Shown here piece after piece: positions 1 through 6,687 of a stretch of DNA of 24,322 bases. Position 1 is the first letter of the stretch, and each line of letters opens with the position of its first letter. The notes beneath the pieces were generated by a model, which saw nothing but the letters and a program-made list of their open reading frames with translations, made no database searches and was not told where the DNA came from. The stretch covers positions 1-24,322 of the forward strand of contig CAZJGS010000023.1 in the NCBI GenBank assembly GCA_964545735.1. Reading direction: 5' to 3'. The position numbers and the translations under genes were made by a program. The stretch comes from Pleomorphochaeta sp964545735. Its GTDB lineage: Bacteria > Spirochaetota > Spirochaetia > Sphaerochaetales > Sphaerochaetaceae.

Positions 1-52
1 ATAATAAGCCAATTAAAAATAAACAGGATAATAATTTAATTTGTTTTTTCAC
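1..52 (-). CDS. N-terminus of an exported protein (partial, runs off the left edge)
   Basis: Only the first 17 codons are in the window. Reading leftwards from a GTG at 52-50, the peptide is MKKQIKLLSCLFLIGLL. This has a lysine-rich n-region followed by a hydrophobic core, the look of a Sec signal peptide. The cysteine at residue 10 lies inside the core and does not by itself make a lipobox. A GGGAG-type ribosome binding site lies at about 60-66, some 8 nt before the GTG, and a -10/-35 pair is further upstream. The function cannot be told. The frame is supported by the combination of promoter, ribosome binding site and signal peptide, not by homology. Confidence 0.45.
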   Translation of the reverse strand, partial: MKKQIKLLSCLFLIGLL

Positions 53-81
53 ACAGAACTCCCTAAACGCAATTAGAAATA

Positions 82-113
82 AGTATAGACTAGAAATTGT
101 TGAAAAACAACAA
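82..113 (-). promoter_or_regulatory. Promoter with overlapping dyad for the left-edge exported gene
   Basis: On the minus strand a -35 TTGTTT (110-105) and a -10 TATACT (87-82) are separated by 17 bp. A perfect inverted repeat, TTGTTG-AAAAA-CAACAA (97-113), covers the -35 and the adjacent spacer, the position a repressor would use. The 5-nt loop also permits a small hairpin, but there is no T-tract, so it is not a good terminator. Confidence 0.4.
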
Positions 114-140
114 AATTAAAATATTATGATTATAAACTAA

Positions 141-172
141 CAAAAAAAGGCCTGAAATTAATCAGACCTTAT
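141..172 (-). terminator. Rho-independent terminator of pgi
   Basis: Read on the minus strand, AAGGTCTGA and TCAGGCCTT form a 9-bp stem with one G-T wobble and a short AT loop, followed by a run of seven T. It starts about 30 nt after the pgi stop codon. Confidence 0.8.
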
Positions 173-200
173 GTTTAAGTTACAAATATTATAATTTTGC

Positions 201-1772
201 TTATAAAAGATTAGAATATGACAGCAATAATCTATCACCCTCGCAACCATTTAATACTTTTTTAGCTAAAAGTTTACCTAATTGTACGCCTTCTTGATCA
301 AAAGAATTAAGATTCCATAAAAAACCTTGGAACATTACTTTGTTTTCAAAATGAGCTAATAGAGCACCAAGAACTTTTGGTGTTAACTGGTCTGCAGAAA
401 TTAGAGAAGAATAACGATTTCCTTCAAATACTTTATTTGGATTTTCATCATCTTTACCAACAGCAAAAGCAACAATTTGAGCCGTTAAATTAGCATTTAA
501 TTTTTCTTGGCTTGTTGAGTCATCAACAACTATATCTTTTTCAAATTGACTTTTTTTAAATCCAATAAATTGAAGAGGAATTACATCAGTACCTTGGTGT
601 AACAATTGGTAGAAAGAGTGTTGTCCATTAGTTCCAGGTTCTCCGAAGATTGCAGGACCCGTTTTATAATCAATAGCCTCGCCATTTCTATTTACATGTT
701 TACCATTGCTTTCCATATCAAGTTGTTGTAGATGAGCTGGAAAACGAGAAAGAGCTTGAGAATAAGGAAGTACAGCAGTAGATGGAATGTTTAAAACATT
801 TCTTAAATAAACTCCAATTAAGGCATCTAATAAGGCAATATTTTCTAAAACATTCCCATTTAGTGCATTCTTATCTGATTCATTTGCACCTTCTAATAAG
901 TGATTAAAAGTCTCAAATCCTAAAGCAATTGATAAAATTACACCACCAACTGCACTTGTAGAACTGTAGCGACCACCAATGTAGTCATCAATAAAGAAGG
1001 CATCTAATACTTGTTTGCTTTTAGCGAGTGGACTAGTTTTACTAGTAACAGCAATCATATGTCGACTTGGATCAAAGCCTTTAGCCTTACAAGATTTTAA
1101 TGCATCAAAAACTAAATCTCTATTAGTTAATGTTTCTTGAGTAGTACCACTTTTTGATACCAATACAAATAAAGTTGTTTCAAAATCAATATCTTTTATC
1201 ACATCGCTAACATCATCAGGATCTACATTGCTAATAAATTTAGCATCAATAATTTTTTTACCTTGAGCTAAGGCATAACCTTTTAGGGCTAGATATAAGG
1301 CTCTAGGGCCAAGATCACTGCCACCAATTCCAATTTGAATTACAGTAGTAAAAGCTTTATTTGTTGATCCAAGAATTTCACCATCTCTAACTTTTTTAGA
1401 GAATTCTTTAATTCTTAGTAGTTGCTCTTTGTAAAAGTTACCTTTATTTTCATCATCTATGATAACATTATCAAGTAATTGGCCTCTAGATAAATGATGA
1501 AGAACAGCTCTATTTTCTCCGGTATTCATTATTGCACCATTTAAGATTTGTTTATATTTTTCAATTAGAGAGTGTTCTTCACATAATTGTTGAAAAACTC
1601 CAATATGTTCATCAGATACAGGCATAGTCGCATAAGAATAATTTAAGTTAGCTCCACCTTTGATTTGATAGTTTTCAATTCTTTTTTGATTTAAACCATT
1701 TTTTACATCAAAAGGCTTAATTTTAGCTAATTTTTTAAATGAAGCAAGATCCGTTAAATTCTTATATTTCAT
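201..1772 (-). CDS. pgi: Glucose-6-phosphate isomerase
   Basis: Cytosolic enzyme interconverting glucose 6-phosphate and fructose 6-phosphate in glycolysis and gluconeogenesis. The 523-residue product is of the long (E. coli/animal-like) type, longer than the ~450-residue Firmicutes form. Visible family blocks are GIGGSDLGP (148-156), the phosphate-binding SKSGTTQET (206-214), GGRYS (266-270, with the active-site Arg at 268), MESNGK (353-358, catalytic Glu354), GEPGTNGQHSF (377-387, His385) and GVQLGK (495-500, Lys500). All catalytic residues known from the rabbit and E. coli enzymes are present. The ATG at 1772 is preceded by AGGAGT at 6-nt spacing. The gene sits between two minus-strand terminators, so it is probably a single transcript with argR upstream on the same strand but separately terminated. 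Confidence 0.97.
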   Translation of the reverse strand: MKYKNLTDLASFKKLAKIKPFDVKNGLNQKRIENYQIKGGANLNYSYATMPVSDEHIGVFQQLCEEHSLIEKYKQILNGAIMNTGENRAVLHHLSRGQLLDNVIIDDENKGNFYKEQLLRIKEFSKKVRDGEILGSTNKAFTTVIQIGIGGSDLGPRALYLALKGYALAQGKKIIDAKFISNVDPDDVSDVIKDIDFETTLFVLVSKSGTTQETLTNRDLVFDALKSCKAKGFDPSRHMIAVTSKTSPLAKSKQVLDAFFIDDYIGGRYSSTSAVGGVILSIALGFETFNHLLEGANESDKNALNGNVLENIALLDALIGVYLRNVLNIPSTAVLPYSQALSRFPAHLQQLDMESNGKHVNRNGEAIDYKTGPAIFGEPGTNGQHSFYQLLHQGTDVIPLQFIGFKKSQFEKDIVVDDSTSQEKLNANLTAQIVAFAVGKDDENPNKVFEGNRYSSLISADQLTPKVLGALLAHFENKVMFQGFLWNLNSFDQEGVQLGKLLAKKVLNGCEGDRLLLSYSNLL

Positions 1773-1821
1773 AGTTGGACTCCTATTGCAGTTATATTAC
1801 AAATTGATGAGAAAAATTTCA

Positions 1822-1852
1822 ATAAAAATGGCTTTGAACTTAATCAAAGCCC
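1822..1852 (-). terminator. Terminator between argR and pgi
   Basis: On the minus strand GGCTTTGA (1851-1844) and TCAAAGCC (1837-1830) form a perfect 8-bp stem around a 6-nt loop, followed by ATTTTTATT. It lies 12 nt after the argR stop. Confidence 0.8.
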
Positions 1853-1863
1853 TAAATAATTTG

Positions 1864-2334
1864 TTATTCTTGAATATCTGGTATTCTATTTTTAAAACTT
1901 TCTTGTAAATCTTCTTTGCTCATTCCCTCTCTGAGAATAATAAAAATAGTATCATCTCCAGCTAGTGTTCCTAGAATTTCAGGTATAGCTAGAATATCTA
2001 ATGCTATAGCTACACTATTTGCATGACCACTTCTTGTTTTTATAACACCAAAATTACTACTAAACTCAATAGATAATATTCCACGTCTAACATCTTGGAT
2101 ATAGCTCTTTTCCGATTCACTAATCAAATCATTTTCTGGTAAAGCATAATAATATCCAGACCAACCATCTGAAATTTTTCCAACTTTTAACATTTTTAAA
2201 TCTCTAGACAGGGTAGCTTGTGTTACAGAATAGCCTTCTTTCTTTAGCATCTCTAATAGTGCATCTTGGTTATCTATTCTGTTATTTTTTATTAATTCTT
2301 TTACAAGATTAAGTCTAGTATGGCGTTCTCGCAT
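1864..2334 (-). CDS. argR: Arginine repressor ArgR
   Basis: Arginine-responsive DNA-binding regulator of arginine biosynthesis and catabolism genes. The 156-residue product has the family's two parts. The N-terminal winged helix (1-70) includes SVTQATLSRDLKMLKV. The C-terminal hexamerisation and arginine-binding domain has VIKTRSGHANSVAIALD and GTLAGDDTIFII, where the GDD motif contacts arginine. An open frame extends 22 codons further upstream, but the ATG at 2334 is preferred: it has AAGGAG 6 nt upstream and gives the usual ArgR length and N-terminus. No arginine gene is in the window, so its targets lie elsewhere. An ARG-box-like site in its own promoter suggests autoregulation. Confidence 0.95.
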   Translation of the reverse strand: MRERHTRLNLVKELIKNNRIDNQDALLEMLKKEGYSVTQATLSRDLKMLKVGKISDGWSGYYYALPENDLISESEKSYIQDVRRGILSIEFSSNFGVIKTRSGHANSVAIALDILAIPEILGTLAGDDTIFIILREGMSKEDLQESFKNRIPDIQE

Positions 2335-2363
2335 TATTGACTCCTTAAATTCCATGCAATTGT

Positions 2364-2381
2364 TCTGTATAAATATACAAT
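2364..2381. promoter_or_regulatory. Putative ARG box (ArgR operator)
   Basis: The 18-mer TCTGTATAAATATACAAT matches the E. coli-type ARG box WNTGAATWWWWATTCANW at all but two symmetric positions (fifth and fourteenth), keeping TG-N-AT-WWWW-AT-N-CA. It covers the -10 of the argR promoter, a position suited to repression. Inferred from pattern only. Confidence 0.5.
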
Positions 2382-2400
2382 GATTTGATAATAAAGACAA
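2372..2400 (-). promoter_or_regulatory. argR promoter
   Basis: On the minus strand TTGTCT (2400-2395) and TATATT (2377-2372) are spaced by exactly 17 bp. Transcription would start about 30 nt before the preferred argR ATG, which supports the shorter argR reading frame because the longer one would begin inside the promoter. Confidence 0.55.
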
Positions 2401-2435
2401 GATATAGTTATTATATATAAAGAATAAAAAAAGAA

Positions 2436-2450
2436 TTGAGATTATCTCAA
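2436..2450. repeat. 15-bp perfect palindrome upstream of the kinase-pair promoter
   Basis: TTGAGAT-T-ATCTCAA is a perfect dyad with 7-bp arms just upstream of the -35 of the rightward promoter at 2456-2483 and 36 bp behind the argR promoter. The one-base spacer makes a hairpin unlikely, so an operator is more plausible. The protein that would bind it is unknown. Confidence 0.35.
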
Positions 2451-2455
2451 AATTA

Positions 2456-2483
2456 TTTGAATTTAATATATTTTTTCTATAAT
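2456..2483 (+). promoter_or_regulatory. Promoter for the membrane kinase pair
   Basis: A consensus -10 TATAAT (2478-2483) has TTTGAA (2456-2461) or TTGAAT (2457-2462) 16 or 15 bp upstream. This gives a leader of about 75 nt before the gene at 2567. Confidence 0.45.
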
Positions 2484-2566
2484 TTGAAGTAAAAAGAAGG
2501 ATTAAAATTAGGGTATTCTTTGTATATAGGCTTGAAAAATAAACAACTAATTGGCATTATTTCATT

Positions 2567-3238
2567 ATGAATACAAATTGCATTGGATTGCTAATTTCAA
2601 TAGTTTATATTGGTATTGTATTATCAATTGCCATAATAATGAAGAAAAAAACAAAAATAAGCGATGAGGTTATAAGAAAGATAATTCATATATTATCAGC
2701 CAATTGGTGGTTAATTTTAATTGTTTTTATTGAGGACCCTTTGGTAGCTGTAGCTGGTCCATTAGCCTTTTTATTTATCAATTCTTTGTTTATTTTTTAT
2801 CCAAAATTAGGAAAACCTATTGGATGTCCACAAAAGAATAGAAATTTTGGGCTTGTTTATTATCCATTTTCATTGATAATACTTATATTGTTTTCATATT
2901 TAGGGACACTTGATATTTATGCAGCAACAATTGGAGTGTTTTGCATGGGTTATGGAGATGGTTTAGCAGCAATAGTTGGTAAATTTTGGGGGAAAAAGAA
3001 AATCCCCTTACCCACAGGCGGTAAAACTTACTTTGGCAGTTTTTTTATGTGCATGGTTTGTTTTATTTGTAGTTTTGTAATATTAAGTTTTATGAGTGAT
3101 GCAAGTTTTTCTTTGATAATTGTTTCCTCCATATTAATAAGTGTTGCCGCTGCCTTAGTTGAAGTAATAACTCCCTTAGGTTTCGATAATATTAGTGTTC
3201 CATTGTTGTGTGCTTTGATTGCTGGAGGTTTAGTTTAA
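2567..3238 (+). CDS. Polyprenol/phytol kinase-like membrane protein (VTE5/SEC59 family)
   Basis: A 223-residue, very hydrophobic protein with about seven predicted membrane segments. It carries the signature of CTP-dependent dolichol/phytol kinases: RK..H (37-41), a GDG motif (130-132), KT...GS (153-158), and the late E199 with D207-N208 followed by the last helix. Family knowledge: VTE5, SEC59 and relatives phosphorylate long-chain isoprenoid alcohols; annotations of bacterial members as phosphatidate cytidylyltransferases are common and probably less accurate. The stop codon overlaps the start of the next gene by one base (TAATG), so the two are translationally coupled. No strong ribosome binding site precedes the ATG; the next in-frame ATG (2639) would remove the first helix. 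The substrate here is inferred, not seen. Confidence 0.75.
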   Translation: MNTNCIGLLISIVYIGIVLSIAIIMKKKTKISDEVIRKIIHILSANWWLILIVFIEDPLVAVAGPLAFLFINSLFIFYPKLGKPIGCPQKNRNFGLVYYPFSLIILILFSYLGTLDIYAATIGVFCMGYGDGLAAIVGKFWGKKKIPLPTGGKTYFGSFFMCMVCFICSFVILSFMSDASFSLIIVSSILISVAAALVEVITPLGFDNISVPLLCALIAGGLV

Positions 3239-4116
3239 TGAGCAGATTTTTAAGTAGTGCTGATCCAAGTTCTATAGCGTCGTTTATAGATAAGTTTTTT
3301 TTATCATTAAATTATTTTTATCTTTGGATTATTTTAATCCTTCTTGTTTTAGCAATAGTTGCATATTTTCTTGACCAAATGACTATTGGTGGAGATATAG
3401 CTGCATTTTCATTAGGGATGATAATTATTTTAGCTTTTGGATTTGGAGGTTTGGCCGTATATCTATTTTTTGTTATAGGTGCCGCTATATTATCAAAGTT
3501 AAATAAAAATAATAAAATTTATCTTGAAGCTATAGAAATTCAAGAAAAATCAGGTAGAAGGGACTTTATTCAAGTTTTTGCTAACGGTGGAGTTGGTTTT
3601 ATTCTTGCTGCAATATATTTGTTTTATCCACACCCTATAATATTGATAATGTTTGGGGCCTCTGTTGCAGAAGCTGTAAGTGATACCTTTGCAAGTGAAG
3701 TTGGAATGTTATCTCAATCAAAAACTTTTTCTATATTAACAGGACAACCTTTAAAACCAGGATTATCTGGGGGTGTTTCTCTTCAAGGAACACTAGCTAG
3801 TATGATAGGTTCTTTCTTGGTTTCCATTTTATGGTATTCTATATATTATAAACCATCGCTCAATACAATCTCCTTTTTGGCAATTGTAACCTTAGCTGGG
3901 TTTGTAGGGTGTATAGTTGATAGTATTTTAGGAATTACGATCCAGGCTCATTTTTATGATGAAGCAGAAAATAAGATTGTTGAAAAAGAATATGTTGATG
4001 GAAAAAAATTACCTTTAGCTAGAGGAATAAGATCTGTAAATAATGATACAGTAAATTTTATTAGTAATATGTTCGGTGTATTTTTTGCTACAGTGTTTTC
4101 TTTAATTTTAATATAA
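3238..4116 (+). CDS. DUF92 / VTE6-family membrane protein, probable isoprenyl-phosphate kinase
   Basis: A 292-residue polytopic membrane protein of the DUF92/TMEM19 family. Conserved blocks are clear: SGRRDFIQVFANGGV (105-119), AEAVSDTFASE (144-154), GLSGGVSLQGT (175-185), D228-SILG and VNNDTVNF (267-274). In plants and cyanobacteria the family member VTE6 converts phytyl phosphate to phytyl diphosphate. The start at 3238 is chosen because GGAGGT (3224-3229) sits 8 nt upstream and the ATG overlaps the preceding stop; an upstream in-frame ATG at 3208 lies inside the neighbouring gene without such a signal. Together with the preceding kinase-like gene it would make a two-step alcohol-to-diphosphate route. 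The family is certain; the reaction is inferred. Confidence 0.8.
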   Translation: MSRFLSSADPSSIASFIDKFFLSLNYFYLWIILILLVLAIVAYFLDQMTIGGDIAAFSLGMIIILAFGFGGLAVYLFFVIGAAILSKLNKNNKIYLEAIEIQEKSGRRDFIQVFANGGVGFILAAIYLFYPHPIILIMFGASVAEAVSDTFASEVGMLSQSKTFSILTGQPLKPGLSGGVSLQGTLASMIGSFLVSILWYSIYYKPSLNTISFLAIVTLAGFVGCIVDSILGITIQAHFYDEAENKIVEKEYVDGKKLPLARGIRSVNNDTVNFISNMFGVFFATVFSLILI

Positions 4117-4148
4117 TCATCCACTTTTAAAAAAAGTTTGATATAGAC

Positions 4149-4177
4149 TTGCTTATTAATAAATTTATTTGTATTTT
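4149..4177 (+). promoter_or_regulatory. groEL promoter
   Basis: TTGCTT (4149-4154) and TATTTT (4172-4177) are separated by 17 bp, about 80 nt before the groEL start. Moderate match to sigma-70-type elements. Confidence 0.4.
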
Positions 4178-4184
4178 TTATAAA

Positions 4185-4202
4185 TAGCATTTTGATATGC
4201 TA
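4185..4202. promoter_or_regulatory. Dyad at the expected groEL transcription start
   Basis: TAGCAT-N6-ATGCTA is a perfect 6-bp inverted repeat starting just downstream of the -10. It shares TAGCA/TGCTA with the CIRCE operator of HrcA, but the half-sites are 7 bp too close together (8 bp between TAGCA and TGCTA instead of 15), so it is not a standard CIRCE. It could be an operator for another heat-shock regulator. Confidence 0.35.
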
Positions 4203-4242
4203 ATTTACGTTAAATAATTTACTTTAAATAATTTACTTTGAA
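4201..4242 (+). repeat. Three tandem 14-bp repeats in the groEL leader
   Basis: The unit TAATTTACTTTAAA occurs three times head to tail (4201-4214, 4215-4228, 4229-4242). The first copy has G instead of T at position 9 and the last has G instead of A at position 12. The array ends 3 nt before the ribosome binding site region GAGAGGA. Confidence 0.8.
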
Positions 4243-4256
4243 GAGAGGAAAATAAA

Positions 4257-5897
4257 ATGGCTAAACAACTACAATTTAGTGAAGAATCACGAAAATCTTT
4301 AGTAAATGGTGTTGAGAAGATTTCTCGTGCTGTTATGATAACTTTAGGACCAAAAGGTCGCCTAGTATTATTGGATAAAAAGTTTGGAGCACCAACTGTA
4401 ACTAAAGATGGTGTATCCGTAGCTCGTGAAATTGAACTCGAAGATCCCTTTGAAAATATGGGTGCGCAATTACTTAAAGAAGTTGCAACAAAAACAAATG
4501 AGGTAGCAGGCGATGGAACTACTACAGCAACAGTATTAGCGTGGTCAATTACTAAAGAAGGCATGAAGAGTGTAGCTTCTGGTGTAAACCCAATGGGTAT
4601 TAGACGCGGTATTGATAGAGCTGTTATAGATGCAGTAGCAGAAATTAGAAAAATGTCTAAACCAATTAAAGACAAAGAGGAAATATCTCAAGTAGCTACT
4701 ATCAGTGCGAACAATGACAGAACTATTGGTGATGAAATCTCTAATGCAATGGAAAAAGTTGGTAAAGACGGTGTTATTACTGTTGAAGAATCAAAGACTT
4801 TTGAAACAACAACTGATTTTGTTGAAGGTATGCAATTTGATAGAGGATATTTAAGTGCATATTTCTGTAACAACAGAGAAACAATGACTTCTGTTTTAGA
4901 AGATCCATTTGTTCTTATTTATGACAAGAAGATTTCTAATATGAAAGAACTTCTTCCTATTCTAGAAAAAATAGCTCAAACAAATAAACCCTTATTAATT
5001 ATTGCAGAAGATGTTGAAAGTGAAGCACTAGCAACATTAGTTGTAAACTCAGTAAGAGGTATTTTAAATGTTGTTGCTGTTAAAGCTCCTGGATTTGGTG
5101 ATAGAAGAAAAGCAATGCTTGAAGATATCGCAGTATTAACAGGTGGTGAAGTAATTAGCGAAGAAATTGGATTAACTTTAGAAAAAGCTGAAATCTCAAT
5201 GTTAGGAAGAGCAAAAAATATAAAAGTTGACAAAGAAAACACAACTATTATCAATGGTGCTGGTAAAAAGAGCGATATTGAAGGTAGAACTGCTCAAATT
5301 AAATCACAAATTGTTGAATCAACAAGTGATTATGATAGAGAAAAACTTCAAGAAAGACTTGCTAAATTAGCTGGTGGTGTTGCCGTTATTAACGTTGGTG
5401 CTGCTACAGAAATAGAACTAAAAGAAAAGAAACATAGAGTTGAAGATGCACTAAGTGCAACTCGTGCTGCTATTGAAGAGGGAATAATTCCAGGAGGTGG
5501 AGTTGCTTTTATTCAAGCAGCTCATATTTTAGAAAAGAAAAATCTTGATGACTTAACTGAAGATGAACAAGTAGGATATAAGATTGTTAGAAGAGCTCTA
5601 GAAGAACCTATTCGCCAAATTGCTGAAAATGCTGGTGTTGATGGTTCAATTATTGCTGACAAATGTAAAAACAATAAAAAAGGCATTGGTTTTGATGCAA
5701 ATGTAATGAAATGGGTTAATATGGTAGATAATGGTATTATCGATCCTATGAAAGTAGCCCGTTGTGCATTACAAAATGCAGCATCTATTGCTCAATTAAT
5801 TTTAACCACAGAATGTGCAATTACAGATATTCCTGAACCAGCCTCTTCTATGGCTCCACCAGCTGGTGGCATGGGCGGTATGGGCGGCATGATGTAA
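4257..5897 (+). CDS. groEL: Chaperonin GroEL (Hsp60)
   Basis: ATP-dependent cytosolic folding chamber, working with the GroES lid. The 546-residue product is full length. It has TLGPKGR near residue 30, the nucleotide-binding GDGTTTAT at about 86-93, the late ATPase segment VEDALSATRAAIEEG followed by PGGGVA, and the Gly-Met-rich tail GGMGGMGGMM of standard GroELs. The segment after TLGPKGR reads LVLLDKKFG where NVVLDKSFG is usual, a mild divergence. The ATG is preceded by GAGAGGA. No groES lies on either side, so groES must be elsewhere. A strong hairpin follows, so the gene is probably monocistronic with its own leader. Confidence 0.98.
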   Translation: MAKQLQFSEESRKSLVNGVEKISRAVMITLGPKGRLVLLDKKFGAPTVTKDGVSVAREIELEDPFENMGAQLLKEVATKTNEVAGDGTTTATVLAWSITKEGMKSVASGVNPMGIRRGIDRAVIDAVAEIRKMSKPIKDKEEISQVATISANNDRTIGDEISNAMEKVGKDGVITVEESKTFETTTDFVEGMQFDRGYLSAYFCNNRETMTSVLEDPFVLIYDKKISNMKELLPILEKIAQTNKPLLIIAEDVESEALATLVVNSVRGILNVVAVKAPGFGDRRKAMLEDIAVLTGGEVISEEIGLTLEKAEISMLGRAKNIKVDKENTTIINGAGKKSDIEGRTAQIKSQIVESTSDYDREKLQERLAKLAGGVAVINVGAATEIELKEKKHRVEDALSATRAAIEEGIIPGGGVAFIQAAHILEKKNLDDLTEDEQVGYKIVRRALEEPIRQIAENAGVDGSIIADKCKNNKKGIGFDANVMKWVNMVDNGIIDPMKVARCALQNAASIAQLILTTECAITDIPEPASSMAPPAGGMGGMGGMM

Positions 5898-5917
5898 TCT
5901 TCTCGCTTATACTAAAG

Positions 5918-5957
5918 ATATAAGGACTTCTTAAATCGAAGTCCTTATATTATATTT
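5918..5957 (+). terminator. Terminator after groEL
   Basis: A perfect 13-bp stem, 5918-5930 with 5938-5950 (core AAGGACTTC / GAAGTCCTT), has a 7-nt loop and is followed by TATATTT. The T-tract is interrupted, but the stem is long. Confidence 0.7.
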
Positions 5958-5978
5958 CCCATAGACAAAATTTAAATC

Positions 5979-6041
5979 TTGACTATAATTAACTTAACAT
6001 GTTATTTTATTTTGCATTGGTGTTGAATTTTTTTCTATATT
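5979..6041 (+). promoter_or_regulatory. Candidate yajC-secD-secF promoters
   Basis: Two overlapping possibilities exist. TTGACT (5979-5984) has a weak TTATTT 17 bp downstream (6002-6007), and TTGCAT (6012-6017) has TATATT 18 bp downstream (6036-6041). A third TTGACT at 6063 is too close to the ribosome binding site. Nothing decides between the first two. Confidence 0.35.
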
Positions 6042-6106
6042 TTCAATACTTGATGTATCTTTTTGACTTAATAATATAAAATGTATTATAAAAGGTGGTT
6101 TATTAA

Positions 6107-6655
6107 ATGAATTCATTATTAGCATTAATGGGAACAACAGGTGCCGCAGGTACTTCTAGTGCCGGGTCTATGGCAACATCAATTATTACTTTTGGGTTAA
6201 TAATTGTTATTATCTATTTTTTAATTATTCGTCCTCAACGAAAACGTGACAAAGATGCAAAAAATATGATTTCTTCAGTTGCTAAAGGGGATAAAATTGT
6301 TACAATTGGTGGGATTCATGGAACCGTTGTTGCAATTAGAGAACAAACTATTGTAGTAAAAGTTGATGATAATTCAAGAATTGAATTTACAAAATCAGCA
6401 ATTAGTAATGTAGTTTCAAAAAAGGGTGGTGCAAAAGTATCAGCTAAAAACAAAGCAAAATCAGAAAATGTTGCAAAAGAAGTTGAAGACAAAACTGTAG
6501 AACCTGAAGTTGCTGAAACAAAAGTAAAAGCTGAAGTAAAATCAAAAGCTGAAGTAAAACCAAAAGCTAAAACTAAAGCAAAGGCTAAGACTAAAGCTAC
6601 TGAAACTAAAGTTGCTGAAACTACTGAAGTAGCAGCAGATAAAAAAGAAAATTAA
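6107..6655 (+). CDS. yajC: Sec translocon accessory subunit YajC, with a long charged tail
   Basis: Small inner-membrane partner of SecDF in protein export. A single membrane helix (about residues 22-42, ending FLIIRPQRKR) is followed by the typical small cytosolic domain with GDKIVTIGGIHGTVV. YajC proteins are usually about 110 residues. This one has 182, the extra being a lysine-alanine-glutamate tail from about residue 104 with short repeats such as KAEVK and KAKTK. The ribosome binding site AAAGGTGG is 7-9 nt before the ATG. The gene order yajC-secD-secF is the standard cluster and confirms the assignment. The tail may bind ribosomes, nucleic acid or acidic lipid, which is speculation. 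Confidence 0.93.
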   Translation: MNSLLALMGTTGAAGTSSAGSMATSIITFGLIIVIIYFLIIRPQRKRDKDAKNMISSVAKGDKIVTIGGIHGTVVAIREQTIVVKVDDNSRIEFTKSAISNVVSKKGGAKVSAKNKAKSENVAKEVEDKTVEPEVAETKVKAEVKSKAEVKPKAKTKAKAKTKATETKVAETTEVAADKKEN

Positions 6656-6687
6656 AAATATCACATAAGTTACTATTGGAGAATATT

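Noticed and set aside
2335..2400. Longer argR with 22 extra N-terminal residues
   Set aside because: The extension lies across the argR promoter and ARG-box-like site, and the shorter start has AAGGAG at proper spacing.
4185..4202. CIRCE element of HrcA before groEL
   Set aside because: Only 8 bp separate TAGCA from TGCTA, while CIRCE needs 15; the CTC/GAG part of the arms is absent.
4205..5254. Long minus-strand open frames opposite groEL
   Set aside because: They are exact shadows of the strongly conserved groEL frame, without start signals or motifs.
6676..6687. TTG start for secD four codons upstream
   Set aside because: The GGAG that would serve the ATG at 6688 overlaps this TTG, and the ATG gives the usual positively charged N-terminus.
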